Assembly: GCA_017483765.1 (NCBI GenBank)
Contig: JAFUVE010000090.1
Span: forward strand, 1 to 64,000
Direction of reading: 5' to 3'
DNA: 64,000 nucleotides
From: Bacteroidaceae bacterium
GTDB lineage: Bacteria > Bacteroidota > Bacteroidia > Bacteroidales > Bacteroidaceae
The position numbers and the translations under genes are program-made. Positions within the stretch are counted from its first letter, which is position 1. Each line of letters begins with the position of its first letter. Positions 1 to 8,178 of this stretch are shown here, piece by piece. The notes beneath the pieces are model-generated. The model was not told where the DNA came from. It saw only the letters and a list, made by a program, of their open reading frames with translations, and ran no database searches.

Positions 1-113
1 ACAATTAAAAAATAAGTTGCCTCGTTTTGATGAAGACAAGAAGAAAGGAAGACGAGAAGACAAGACGATAGTCAACTGACGGACATATATAAACGGGTAC
101 TCTGAACCATGGA

Positions 114-168
114 CGGACATACATAAAGTAAGTCCCTACAGACTGATGTTTTCAAAAGGACATTCTGA
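114..168. repeat. Dispersed intergenic repeat, copy 1
   Basis: The stretch beginning CGGACATACATAAAGTAAGT matches 62487-62541 almost base for base over its first 28 bp and more loosely after that. A more degraded partial copy (CGGACATATATAAACGGG) lies just upstream at about 79-110. No ORF is associated with it. It is an intergenic repeat family of unknown role, and the two copies happen to bracket this window. Confidence 0.6.
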
Positions 169-228
169 ACATCAGACTGAACAAGTTATTAATTAAACAT
201 CACTAAACCTCAAACTTCAAAGGAAACT

Positions 229-260
229 ATTGCACGGCTCAAAAAAAAGCATTATTTTTG
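229..260 (+). promoter_or_regulatory. Bacteroidales-type promoter for the GH43 gene
   Basis: A -7 box TATTTTTG (253-260) has a -33 box ATTG (229-232) 20 bp upstream. This fits the primary sigma factor consensus of Bacteroidales (TTTG, about 19-20 bp, TAnnTTTG). Transcription would start near 267, some 30 nt before the GH43 start codon. Confidence 0.6.
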
Positions 261-298
261 CACATAATTTACAACTACCTAACACATTATCATAGAAT

Positions 299-1921
299 AT
301 GACAATCAGAAAGCTTCTTCTGCTGGCTTTTTCAGTGGCAGCAACAGCCGTCTGCGCACAGCGTTCCCAAGTATGGTGTCCCGACAACGGCGACGGCACA
401 TTCACCAACCCCGTGCTCTACGCAGACTACTCCGACCCAGACGTCTGCGTCGTCGGAGACGACTATTACCTCACCGCCAGCTCATTCAACTGCATCCCCG
501 GCCTCCCCATCCTGCACTCCAAGGACCTCGTGAACTGGAGAATCATCGGACACGCGCTCAAAGAGCAGCATCCCAAAGAGCTGTTCGACCGTCCACAGCA
601 CGGCAACGGTGTATGGGCTCCGTCCATCAGATTCCACGACGGAATGTTCTACATCTACTGGGGTGACACCGACCAAGGCGTTTTCATGGTCAAGACCGAC
701 AACCCCGCCGGAGAATGGGACGAGCCGGTTTGCGTCATTCCGGGAAAAGGAATGATTGACACCTGCCCCCTCTGGGACGACGACGGACGATGCTATCTCG
801 TCAACGGGTGGGCAAACTCCCGCGCCGGGTTCAACTCCGTGCTCACCGTGCGCGAACTATCGCCCGATGGCACCCACCCCATCGGACAGCCGGCCATCGT
901 GTTTGACGGCGGTCAGGAAAACCACACCACAGAAGGTCCCAAATTCTACAAGCACAACGGATATTATTGGATTATGTGTCCGGCAGGCGGTGTGGAGATG
1001 GGATGGCAGCTCGCGATGAGAGCTTCTTCGCCATACGGCCCCTATGAATGGAAAAAAGTGATGTGGCAAGGGAAAACCGACATCAACGGACCGCACCAAG
1101 GAGGATGGGTACACACCCCGTTCGGCGAAGACTGGTTCCTGCATTTCAACGACAAAGGCCCTTACGGCCGTGTCGTCTATCTGCAGCCAGTGGACTGGTC
1201 GTCGGGATGGCCCATCATGGGAAAGGAAGGTGAGCCGGTGGTCACACACAAGAAGCCAAAGTCCAACAACTCCGCCATAGTAAACCCTCAGGAGGACGAC
1301 GAGTTCAACTACCGGCTGCCGGGACTCCAATGGCAATGGCATGCCAACTACGACCAGACGTACGGGATGGCAGCTCCGGGCGGTGTCTACAGGATGTACA
1401 CACACTGCCTGTCCGAAGAATTCGTCAGCCTCTGGGAAGCACCGAATCTCTTACTTCAGAAACCGTCAGCACCGGCGTTCACGGCCACGACCAAGGTTCG
1501 GTTCGCCTCAAAGGAAGACGGACAATACGGCGGGGTCATCATGATGGGCATGGACTACTCAGCTCTCGTGGTACTGCGACAAGGCGACAGCTTCCTACTC
1601 CAACGGCACAGCTGCAAGGACGCCGACAAAGGAAAAACGGAGACACAGACCACCATCGCCACCCTTCAGCCCACAGAACGCGACCAAGGGGAATATGCTC
1701 CGGCCATCTATGTCGACATCTTCTTCCGCATGGCTGTCGACAAAGGGAACTGCTGTTTTGAGTACAGTCTCGACGGCAAAAAATTCCTGCCGGCAGGCGA
1801 TCCGTTTGCCATGAGAAAAGGAAAATGGATTGGCTCCAAGTTCGGTTTCCTCGCAGAATCCAGGCAACTCAAGAAAAGCAGGGGATGGCTCGACATCGAC
1901 TGGATTCACATCACGAAGTAG
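299..1921 (+). CDS. Secreted glycoside hydrolase family 43 (beta-xylosidase/arabinofuranosidase type)
   Basis: This is a 540-residue secreted GH43 enzyme, probably releasing xylose or arabinose from plant hemicellulose or pectin side chains. A signal peptide ends at about residue 20 (AVCAQ). The five-bladed propeller shows the three expected acidic sites: the base Asp46 in YSDPDV, the pKa modulator Asp154 in GMIDTCPLW, and the general acid Glu212 in TTEGPKFY. Residues from about 335 to the end look like the beta-sandwich found at the C terminus of many GH43 xylosidases. The length is normal for that two-domain type. A promoter sits about 30 nt upstream, and the next gene, a pectin lyase, follows after 254 bp, so the two may work on the same cell-wall material. 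The exact substrate cannot be read from the sequence. Confidence 0.9.
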   Translation: MTIRKLLLLAFSVAATAVCAQRSQVWCPDNGDGTFTNPVLYADYSDPDVCVVGDDYYLTASSFNCIPGLPILHSKDLVNWRIIGHALKEQHPKELFDRPQHGNGVWAPSIRFHDGMFYIYWGDTDQGVFMVKTDNPAGEWDEPVCVIPGKGMIDTCPLWDDDGRCYLVNGWANSRAGFNSVLTVRELSPDGTHPIGQPAIVFDGGQENHTTEGPKFYKHNGYYWIMCPAGGVEMGWQLAMRASSPYGPYEWKKVMWQGKTDINGPHQGGWVHTPFGEDWFLHFNDKGPYGRVVYLQPVDWSSGWPIMGKEGEPVVTHKKPKSNNSAIVNPQEDDEFNYRLPGLQWQWHANYDQTYGMAAPGGVYRMYTHCLSEEFVSLWEAPNLLLQKPSAPAFTATTKVRFASKEDGQYGGVIMMGMDYSALVVLRQGDSFLLQRHSCKDADKGKTETQTTIATLQPTERDQGEYAPAIYVDIFFRMAVDKGNCCFEYSLDGKKFLPAGDPFAMRKGKWIGSKFGFLAESRQLKKSRGWLDIDWIHITK

Positions 1922-1941
1922 AGACGCCCCGCGGGGCGTCT
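1922..1941. repeat. REP-like palindrome, 20 bp
   Basis: AGACGCCCCGCGGGGCGTCT is a palindrome directly after the GH43 stop codon. Two near-identical copies lie at 44417-44436 and 44462-44481. It could act as a transcript end or stabiliser, but it has no following T-run. Confidence 0.7.
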
Positions 1942-2175
1942 TCATACTCACCTCCTCCCTCCCATCCACATATACCCACCGACAAAAGTCAATACTTCAT
2001 CAACTTCCCACAATCTCTCCCCTCCAGACCTCATTTTGCTACAATTTTATAAAAATCTTATACGTGAGTATAAGTAGTTTTAATGTTTTTTTCGGAACTT
2101 TGCAACATGGAAAACCATCTTTGGCTTCCGCGATTTCAACAGAACAAGAAAACGACATAAACTAACTTAACAACA

Positions 2176-5100
2176 ATGAAACACTTATTTACTGCAGTAT
2201 TGGCTTTCTGTTTGACAGCCAGCACCTTCGCACAAAGAATCATCCAGCAGCCGGGACGAGGAGTCGTCGCCATCGACCGAACTAACAACTCCATGACACG
2301 GTTTGGGACACAAGGAAAACTCATTTCATGGCGAAAGCTGGCTCAGGAGCCCGAAGGCACCCGCTACAACCTCTACCAGCGGACAAATGCCACCAGTTCG
2401 TGGACAATCGTAGCCACCAACCTCAACAAGACAAACTACGTGCCGTCCTCTCTCACCAACGGAGCCGAATATGCCGTCGCTCCCGTCGTCAACGGCGTGG
2501 AGGGCCAGCTCAGCAGTCCTTATAAATACACCACACCACAATGGCCTAACGCTTGGTTCAAGTTCGACTTCGACAACAAAGTCATTGCGTGCAACGACTA
2601 CAGAACAAAATACTGCTGGCCGATGGACCTCGACGGTGACGGGGAGATGGACGCGGTGGTCGTTGACAGGCTCTTTGCGGGTGCAGGAGGGTCGGACGAC
2701 GCCGAAAGCGACGCGGAGTTCACTCTCACCACCACACACAAAATCCAGGCCTACCGACTCGACGGAACCCTGCTCTGGACCGTTGACATGGGGCCGAACA
2801 TCAACATCTGCGGCGGGCAGAACGACATGGTCGTGGCATACGATATCAACTGCGACGGAAGATGCGAAGTCATCATCAAAAGCTCTGACGGAACCCGTTT
2901 CTGGGACAAAGCAAACAACACATGGGGCAAATACGCCAACGGAAGCGACAAAGCGGACACCGACAACGACGGAGTGGTGGACTACAGCACCCAGGCATCC
3001 AAGCTGCCCCCTTTCTATGTCTCAGTCATCGACGGAGAGACAGGCGAGGAGATTGACTGCAGCGAGCTGAAGTACAGTGAGGTACATGACGGCACAGACA
3101 CTTACACACGTAACAGCAGGGCAAAATACATGAGCTTCAGTTATGCCGTTCTCGATGGACATTTCTCCATATGCTATGTCGATGGCATCCACCCAGCACT
3201 CGTCATGGAATGTCTCGACAGGGACACGAACAAGTCACACCACAACTATGTCTTCTCATGGGAATACGATTGGAGCAACGGAACACCGTCCAACTGGCAC
3301 CACAGCTCCACTTGGAGCCGCAACGACAAGTCACCTTGGCCTGCCGAGTTCCATCAGCTCCGGGTGGCTGACACCGACGGCGACGGATTCGACGAGATGG
3401 TGCAGGGAGGATACAGCGTCAACCCCGTGAAAGGAACCTTCCACAGCCCGGGTATAGGACACGGAGACAGGTGGATTCTCTCCGACATCAACCCCGACAG
3501 GCCCGGAATGGAGTGCTACGCCATTCAGCAAAGCGCGCTGCTCGGACAAATCATCTACGACCCCGCCACAGGCGAACGAATCAAGGAGTGGTACCTGCCC
3601 AGCGTGTATGATGTGGGAAGGGGTGCTTGCATGGACATTGACCCAAACCATAAAGGATATGAAATCTACAGCTTCACAGATGACTATCTATACGACTGCA
3701 CCGGAGCCCCGACTGGTGAGACCAGAAGTCAATGGGGAATTTCAACAATGTTTGAGGGAGTATGGTGGAACGACGACCTGCTACGTGAGGAAATCAGCTC
3801 GCCGGGCGGAAGCGGATACGGAACCAACATGCAGGTAACTACAGTGAGGGGAAAAAACAGACTCATTGAATTCTCAAGGGAAGCCAACTGGGGAAGCCAT
3901 GGCGGAACGGGCACACGCCCCGCATTCATGGGAGACGTTGTCGGAGACTGGAGAGAGGAAGTGATCCTGGCCGTTCAGAACGACAACTCCTGCACCGGAC
4001 TCGTCGGATACACGACCAACATGCCTACCAACTACAGCATCTACTGGTTGCAGCAAGACCCGCACTACCGTGGCGACTGCACAACACGTGGATACTACCA
4101 ACACCCCAACACCAGCTTCTATCTGGGCGTTCAGATGCCCACACCCCCGCTGCCACCAGTCATGCAGACCGACCTCAGATACAAAACTGGGGGATGGAAC
4201 GGAGGATTCACGTCATTCGACCAGAAACAGAGTTCCGCTTTCGCTGACGGAAAGAGCGTCATCTTCGATGTCAGCGGTGACAACAGTCAGTCCATCGAAA
4301 TCCCGACAGGAACCAAACCATCTGAATTCTACATCATGAGCCCGCTCAAGCATGAGTACACCTTCAGTGGAGAGATTGCAGGGGGAACCATCGTGAAGTC
4401 CATGCTCGGCACTTCTACATTCAACGGGAACATCACATCGCCCGACTCGCTCATCATCAGCGAGGGTACGCTTGTGGTCAACGGAACCATCAGCTCGCCT
4501 GTGTCACTTAAGGCGAGGGGCACCCTGGCAGGAAATGCCACCGTGGACAACGCCATCGTCTTCGAGGAAGGACTCAACTACGAGGGATGCCGCCTCTCGC
4601 CGGGATCTGAAGAGGAGCCATTCGGAATCATCACTTTCAACCGTGACTTGACCCTCACTGGAGGAACCTTCACTGAAATCAACCTACAGACGGAGGGCGA
4701 GACAAAGGTGGACCAGCTCAAAGTAAATGGCGACCTGACTTTGAAGAAAGAGAACACGCTCTCGTTCGTACTGGCTGAGGAAGTACCTGCACCAGGGGAG
4801 TATGTGCTCATGGAATGTACCGGCAAACTCACGGCTGATGCCGACAAAATCAAGACACGGGGACTCGTGGGACTCAACTATTCCATAGAGGTGAGAGACA
4901 ACCAGATTGTGCTCGTCATCAAGGAAACCCGCACCGCACAGCATGGGGTAATCTGGACAGGACAGGAGAACGCACAGTGGGACTACCAGAGCAACAACTT
5001 CCGCATCAACGAGGAAAACACGGCATTCGTGGCCAACGACCAGGTCATCTTCAACGACGAGGCGGTGAAATTCAATGTCACACTCACCGACAAGATGGTG

Positions 5101-6753
5101 ACTGACGGCGTGGAGTTCACCAACGACACAAAGAAATACACGTTCTCCGGCGACGGTGGCTTCAGCGGAGCCGGTGACTTCGTAAAGGACGGGAAGGGCA
5201 CGGTGGTGCTCAACTCCACCGGCAGCGACTACACCGGCACCACGTATATCAACGACGGCGTTGTAGAAGTGGCAAACATGGAGAAGGCAGGCACCCCCAG
5301 CGCACTCGGAGCAGGAAAGAACATAGAGATGTCAAGGGGAATGCTCACCGTGAACCACACCAATGCGGCAACGGACAAGAGCATCACCCTCACCGACACT
5401 GCCACCATCAATATTCCAACAGGAACATTAACGCTGCAGGCCGCACTCAAGGGTAACAACGGCACGCTCGTCAAGAAGGGCAACGGACAGCTCAACATCA
5501 ACTTCGGAGGCTCCAGCCCTTGGGGAGGCACAATTCTCGAAGCCGGCACCTTATCACAGGGGGCTTGGAATGCCACGCTCGGAAAAGCGGGTTCAACCAT
5601 TCACGTGACAGGCAACTCAACACTGAAGGTGTTCAACAACAACAGCACAAGCGCGGTACCAACAATCACAAACAACATCATCATCGACAAGGGCAAGACG
5701 CTCACCGTCGGAACTGGCCAGAGATGTAAGGTGCAGGGAACACTTTCCGGAGAGGGGACAATGAAAATCAGCTATCCCTATGTACGCGGTGACTTCGGCA
5801 CTGACACCAAGAACTTCAAGGGAACACTCAATGTCACATCCGGTGAGTTCCACATCACCAAGGCTCTCGAACTCACTGAAGGAACGTTCCAGTTGGAGTC
5901 GGGCGTGTCGGCGGCAGGATATGCCAGCCAGAGCAGCAGCCAGACCAACATGACGCACAAAATCGGCGCGCTTAAGTCAACGGCCAACGACTGCACAATC
6001 GGAACTGGTACGTGGAACGTAGGATTCCTCAACACCAACACCACATACGCGGGAATACTCAACGCCGCAGCTATTCTCAACAAATACGGGACGGGCGTAC
6101 TTACCCTCACAGGGGCATCAGCGGCAACTGTCAACGTCTATGAGGGAGAGCTTCAGGTGATGAACACCAGCAAGTCCACGACATCCGGAACGATTAACGT
6201 CCGAACCGGGGGACTGCTCGACGGAACCGGCCAGACACAGACAGTCAGCGTACAGAAAGGCGGCATCATAGGCGCTGGAAAGGCAAACGCCGTGATTGTG
6301 GGAACCATCACCCTCAACGGAAACCTCACGGTCGCCAACGGAGGTATCATCAGGGTAAGGACACGCTCTACTGCCACCAAGACCAACTCCGACGCATTCA
6401 AGGTGGCGGGAGCGGTGAGACTCACCTCACCCGTTTTCGACATCACAGAACTATCAACAAACGAATATCCCGACGATGCAGTGCTCAACATCTTCACTGG
6501 AACAGGAAAAATCACAATCACAGGAGATCCAACAATCATGCCAGCAACACCTAAGGACGGATTCATCTGGGACACATCGGAGCTCGAGGCGGCAGGAATC
6601 ATCAAAATCATACCCGACCCGGCTAACACCGGCATCAACCAACTCAATGCCGGGTCCGGCCCGCATACCATCTACGACCTGTCAGGACGTACGCTCGACA
6701 GCATCAACGGACACGGAATCTTTATCATCGACGGCAAGAAAGTCATCAGATAA
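2176..6753 (+). CDS. Secreted rhamnogalacturonan lyase (PL11 type) with long beta-helix-like extension
   Basis: This 1525-residue secreted protein has a signal peptide ending at about residue 20 (STFAQ). Residues of about 25-680 form the PL11 catalytic propeller, recognisable from the start (PGRGVVAIDR), repeated acidic Ca2+ loops such as DLDGDGEMDAVVV and DTDGDGFDEM, and the block GDVVGDWREEVI. The family cleaves the rhamnogalacturonan-I backbone by beta-elimination. The remaining 800 or so residues are Gly/Thr/Asn-rich repeats resembling passenger-associated (autotransporter-like) beta-helix repeats. The last 30 residues (YDLSGRTL...GKKVIR) match tails of other secreted proteins in this window. 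PL11 catalytic domains are about 600 residues, so the extension is unusually long. A GAACTTTG box at 2095-2102 may be its promoter. A strong terminator follows the gene. Confidence 0.88.
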   Translation: MKHLFTAVLAFCLTASTFAQRIIQQPGRGVVAIDRTNNSMTRFGTQGKLISWRKLAQEPEGTRYNLYQRTNATSSWTIVATNLNKTNYVPSSLTNGAEYAVAPVVNGVEGQLSSPYKYTTPQWPNAWFKFDFDNKVIACNDYRTKYCWPMDLDGDGEMDAVVVDRLFAGAGGSDDAESDAEFTLTTTHKIQAYRLDGTLLWTVDMGPNINICGGQNDMVVAYDINCDGRCEVIIKSSDGTRFWDKANNTWGKYANGSDKADTDNDGVVDYSTQASKLPPFYVSVIDGETGEEIDCSELKYSEVHDGTDTYTRNSRAKYMSFSYAVLDGHFSICYVDGIHPALVMECLDRDTNKSHHNYVFSWEYDWSNGTPSNWHHSSTWSRNDKSPWPAEFHQLRVADTDGDGFDEMVQGGYSVNPVKGTFHSPGIGHGDRWILSDINPDRPGMECYAIQQSALLGQIIYDPATGERIKEWYLPSVYDVGRGACMDIDPNHKGYEIYSFTDDYLYDCTGAPTGETRSQWGISTMFEGVWWNDDLLREEISSPGGSGYGTNMQVTTVRGKNRLIEFSREANWGSHGGTGTRPAFMGDVVGDWREEVILAVQNDNSCTGLVGYTTNMPTNYSIYWLQQDPHYRGDCTTRGYYQHPNTSFYLGVQMPTPPLPPVMQTDLRYKTGGWNGGFTSFDQKQSSAFADGKSVIFDVSGDNSQSIEIPTGTKPSEFYIMSPLKHEYTFSGEIAGGTIVKSMLGTSTFNGNITSPDSLIISEGTLVVNGTISSPVSLKARGTLAGNATVDNAIVFEEGLNYEGCRLSPGSEEEPFGIITFNRDLTLTGGTFTEINLQTEGETKVDQLKVNGDLTLKKENTLSFVLAEEVPAPGEYVLMECTGKLTADADKIKTRGLVGLNYSIEVRDNQIVLVIKETRTAQHGVIWTGQENAQWDYQSNNFRINEENTAFVANDQVIFNDEAVKFNVTLTDKMVTDGVEFTNDTKKYTFSGDGGFSGAGDFVKDGKGTVVLNSTGSDYTGTTYINDGVVEVANMEKAGTPSALGAGKNIEMSRGMLTVNHTNAATDKSITLTDTATINIPTGTLTLQAALKGNNGTLVKKGNGQLNINFGGSSPWGGTILEAGTLSQGAWNATLGKAGSTIHVTGNSTLKVFNNNSTSAVPTITNNIIIDKGKTLTVGTGQRCKVQGTLSGEGTMKISYPYVRGDFGTDTKNFKGTLNVTSGEFHITKALELTEGTFQLESGVSAAGYASQSSSQTNMTHKIGALKSTANDCTIGTGTWNVGFLNTNTTYAGILNAAAILNKYGTGVLTLTGASAATVNVYEGELQVMNTSKSTTSGTINVRTGGLLDGTGQTQTVSVQKGGIIGAGKANAVIVGTITLNGNLTVANGGIIRVRTRSTATKTNSDAFKVAGAVRLTSPVFDITELSTNEYPDDAVLNIFTGTGKITITGDPTIMPATPKDGFIWDTSELEAAGIIKIIPDPANTGINQLNAGSGPHTIYDLSGRTLDSINGHGIFIIDGKKVIR

Positions 6754-6804
6754 CAGTCCCGGCAATAAGAAAATCAGTAATATACCATCTTAGTTAAGTA
6801 GTGG

Positions 6805-6856
6805 AGGGAGCCTGCTAGTAATTCTCACCAGAGACAACGGCAGGCACCCTTTTTTT
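6805..6856 (+). terminator. Rho-independent terminator of the PL11 gene
   Basis: The arms AGGGAGCCTGC (6805-6815) and GCAGGCACCCT (6840-6850) pair apart from one A.A mismatch and are followed by seven T. The loop is about 24 nt. Confidence 0.8.
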
Positions 6857-7049
6857 ATTGTAGCCCATCAAGCCAGTCAACCCATCAAGCCCACCCGTCC
6901 ATTGCTTGTCGTCTGGCGGGCGACAGTGTCGCTCGCAAGCATTCAGCCCCCTTTCAACAAAAACAATCAGAAATCGAACCATTTCAAGCGCATTTCACCC
7001 CAAGCAAGAAACAATCCATCATTGAAATGAAAATTTTTTCCATTTATCC

Positions 7050-7080
7050 TTTGTCATCTGAAATAAAATCCGTAAATTTG
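7050..7080 (+). promoter_or_regulatory. Promoter of tRNA-Pro(AGG)
   Basis: TTTG (7050-7053), 19 bp, TAAATTTG (7073-7080): a full match to the Bacteroidales promoter consensus. It lies about 54 bp upstream of the tRNA. Confidence 0.75.
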
Positions 7081-7133
7081 CACCGATTTTCAAAAAGGAG
7101 GGCGTCTTGACCCCAAAAAGGACGCATTCCATC

Positions 7134-7207
7134 CGGGAAGTAGCGCAGTTGGTTAGCGCACCTCGTTAGGGACGAGGAGGTCGGGCGTTCGAGTCGCCTC
7201 TTCCCGA
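7134..7207 (+). tRNA. tRNA-Pro (anticodon AGG)
   Basis: A full 74-nt cloverleaf is present. The acceptor stem is CGGGAAG/CTTCCCG with discriminator A, the D stem GCGC/GCGC, the anticodon stem CCTCG/CGAGG around the loop TTAGGGA, and the T arm GGGCG-TTCGAGT-CGCCT. The anticodon at 7168-7170 reads AGG, with G37. The C1-G72 pair is typical of bacterial tRNA-Pro. CCA is not encoded. The gene is nearly identical to tRNA-Pro(CGG) at 43984. A34 is unusual in bacteria outside tRNA-Arg(ACG). Confidence 0.92.
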
Positions 7208-7216
7208 CAAAACGTA

Positions 7217-7247
7217 AACGTCTGAGCATTTGTTCAGGCGTTTTTTT
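7217..7247 (+). terminator. Terminator of tRNA-Pro(AGG)
   Basis: The stem AACGTCTGA/TCAGGCGTT (one G.U pair, 8-nt loop) is followed by a run of seven T, starting 9 nt after the tRNA. Confidence 0.85.
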
Positions 7248-7294
7248 CTTAGATTGCATGAGTAAAAAACCGATTATAAAAGCAAACTGACAAA

Positions 7295-8005
7295 ATGACC
7301 CCCCTACTCGACGTACATACTCACACCGTGGCATCCGGCCATGCCTACAGCAGCCTTCAAGAGATGGCACAGGCAGCTGCCAGCCGAGGACTTCAAATTC
7401 TGGGAGTGACGGAACACGGCCCCAGCATCGAAGGCACATGCCCTCTACTCTACTTCAAAAACATGCACTGCATCCCAAGGCAAATGTATGGTGTCAGGCT
7501 ACTGATGGGCTGCGAGATGAACATACTCGACACAGAAGGGCATCTCGACATACCAGAAAACTACATGCAGCACCTCGACATCCGAATTGCCGGCATACAT
7601 ATCATGTGCTGGAAGGGAGGGACAAAAGCGCAGAACACAGAAGGCATGGAGGCAGTCATACGAAATCCCTACGTTCATATCATCAGCCATCCGGGAGACG
7701 GAACCGCCGACCTGGACTTCGAGCCGCTCGTCCTGGCCTCGAAAGAAGCACACACCCTACTGGAAATCAACAATCACTCCCTGTCGCCCAAACGCAGCAA
7801 GCTCAGCGCCAAAGCCAACAACCTCGAAATACTGAGGCTTTGCAAGAAGCACGACGTGCCACTCATTCTCGGCAGCGACGCCCACATATCGTTCCAAATC
7901 GCAGACTACAACCGGGTCATGCCACTTGTCGAAGAAGTGGGATTCCCGCCTGAACTCATCATGAACTACTGGCCAGAGCAGTTCCTGGAGTATTTACAAA
8001 AATAG
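7295..8005 (+). CDS. PHP-domain phosphoesterase (YcdX-like)
   Basis: This 236-residue cytoplasmic protein belongs to the PHP superfamily of metal-dependent phosphoesterases. The metal-binding signatures are in order: DVHTHT near the N terminus, GVTEHGP at about residue 47, the conserved Glu of GCEMNIL, HIISHPGDG at about residue 128, and LGSDAHIS near residue 200. The length matches stand-alone phosphatases of the YcdX/histidinol-phosphatase-like group. No neighbouring histidine biosynthesis gene supports a role in that pathway, so the substrate is open. The gene follows the tRNA-Pro terminator by about 50 bp. I see no strong promoter of its own. Confidence 0.85.
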   Translation: MTPLLDVHTHTVASGHAYSSLQEMAQAAASRGLQILGVTEHGPSIEGTCPLLYFKNMHCIPRQMYGVRLLMGCEMNILDTEGHLDIPENYMQHLDIRIAGIHIMCWKGGTKAQNTEGMEAVIRNPYVHIISHPGDGTADLDFEPLVLASKEAHTLLEINNHSLSPKRSKLSAKANNLEILRLCKKHDVPLILGSDAHISFQIADYNRVMPLVEEVGFPPELIMNYWPEQFLEYLQK

Positions 8006-8044
8006 ATCATCCAGTACTCCAGAATTTCCTGGCAACCTTAAATT

Positions 8045-8085
8045 TCCCAGTCCCCCAGCCCTCATAGTTTCCATAGTCCCCATAG
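8045..8085. repeat. 9-bp-periodic intergenic array
   Basis: Phased units of the form CATAGTTTC, CATAGTCCC, CATAG follow CCCAGTCCCCCAGCCCT, with a 9-bp spacing. The array fills the gap between the PHP gene and the SusC promoter. See the finding on micro-periodic arrays. Confidence 0.5.
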
Positions 8086-8121
8086 AAAAAAATAGCAATC
8101 CGCTCAAAAACATTGACTTTT

Positions 8122-8154
8122 TTTCGTCATCACCAAATTTATTTCCTAACTTTG
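8122..8154 (+). promoter_or_regulatory. Promoter of the SusCD operon
   Basis: The -7 box TAACTTTG (8147-8154) has a T-rich -33 region around 8122-8125, so transcription should start near 8161. This places the ATG at 8113 upstream of the transcript and supports 8179 as the start of SusC. Confidence 0.65.
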
Positions 8155-8178
8155 CATTTTGAACGACAAGCAAAAACA

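Noticed and set aside
7295..8005. Histidinol-phosphatase (hisK) assignment for the PHP protein
   Set aside because: PHP motifs alone do not show the substrate, and no histidine biosynthesis genes are nearby.
8113..8178. Longer SusC start at 8113
   Set aside because: The ATG lies upstream of the -7 box at 8147-8154 and would precede the transcript start; the later start gives a proper signal peptide.
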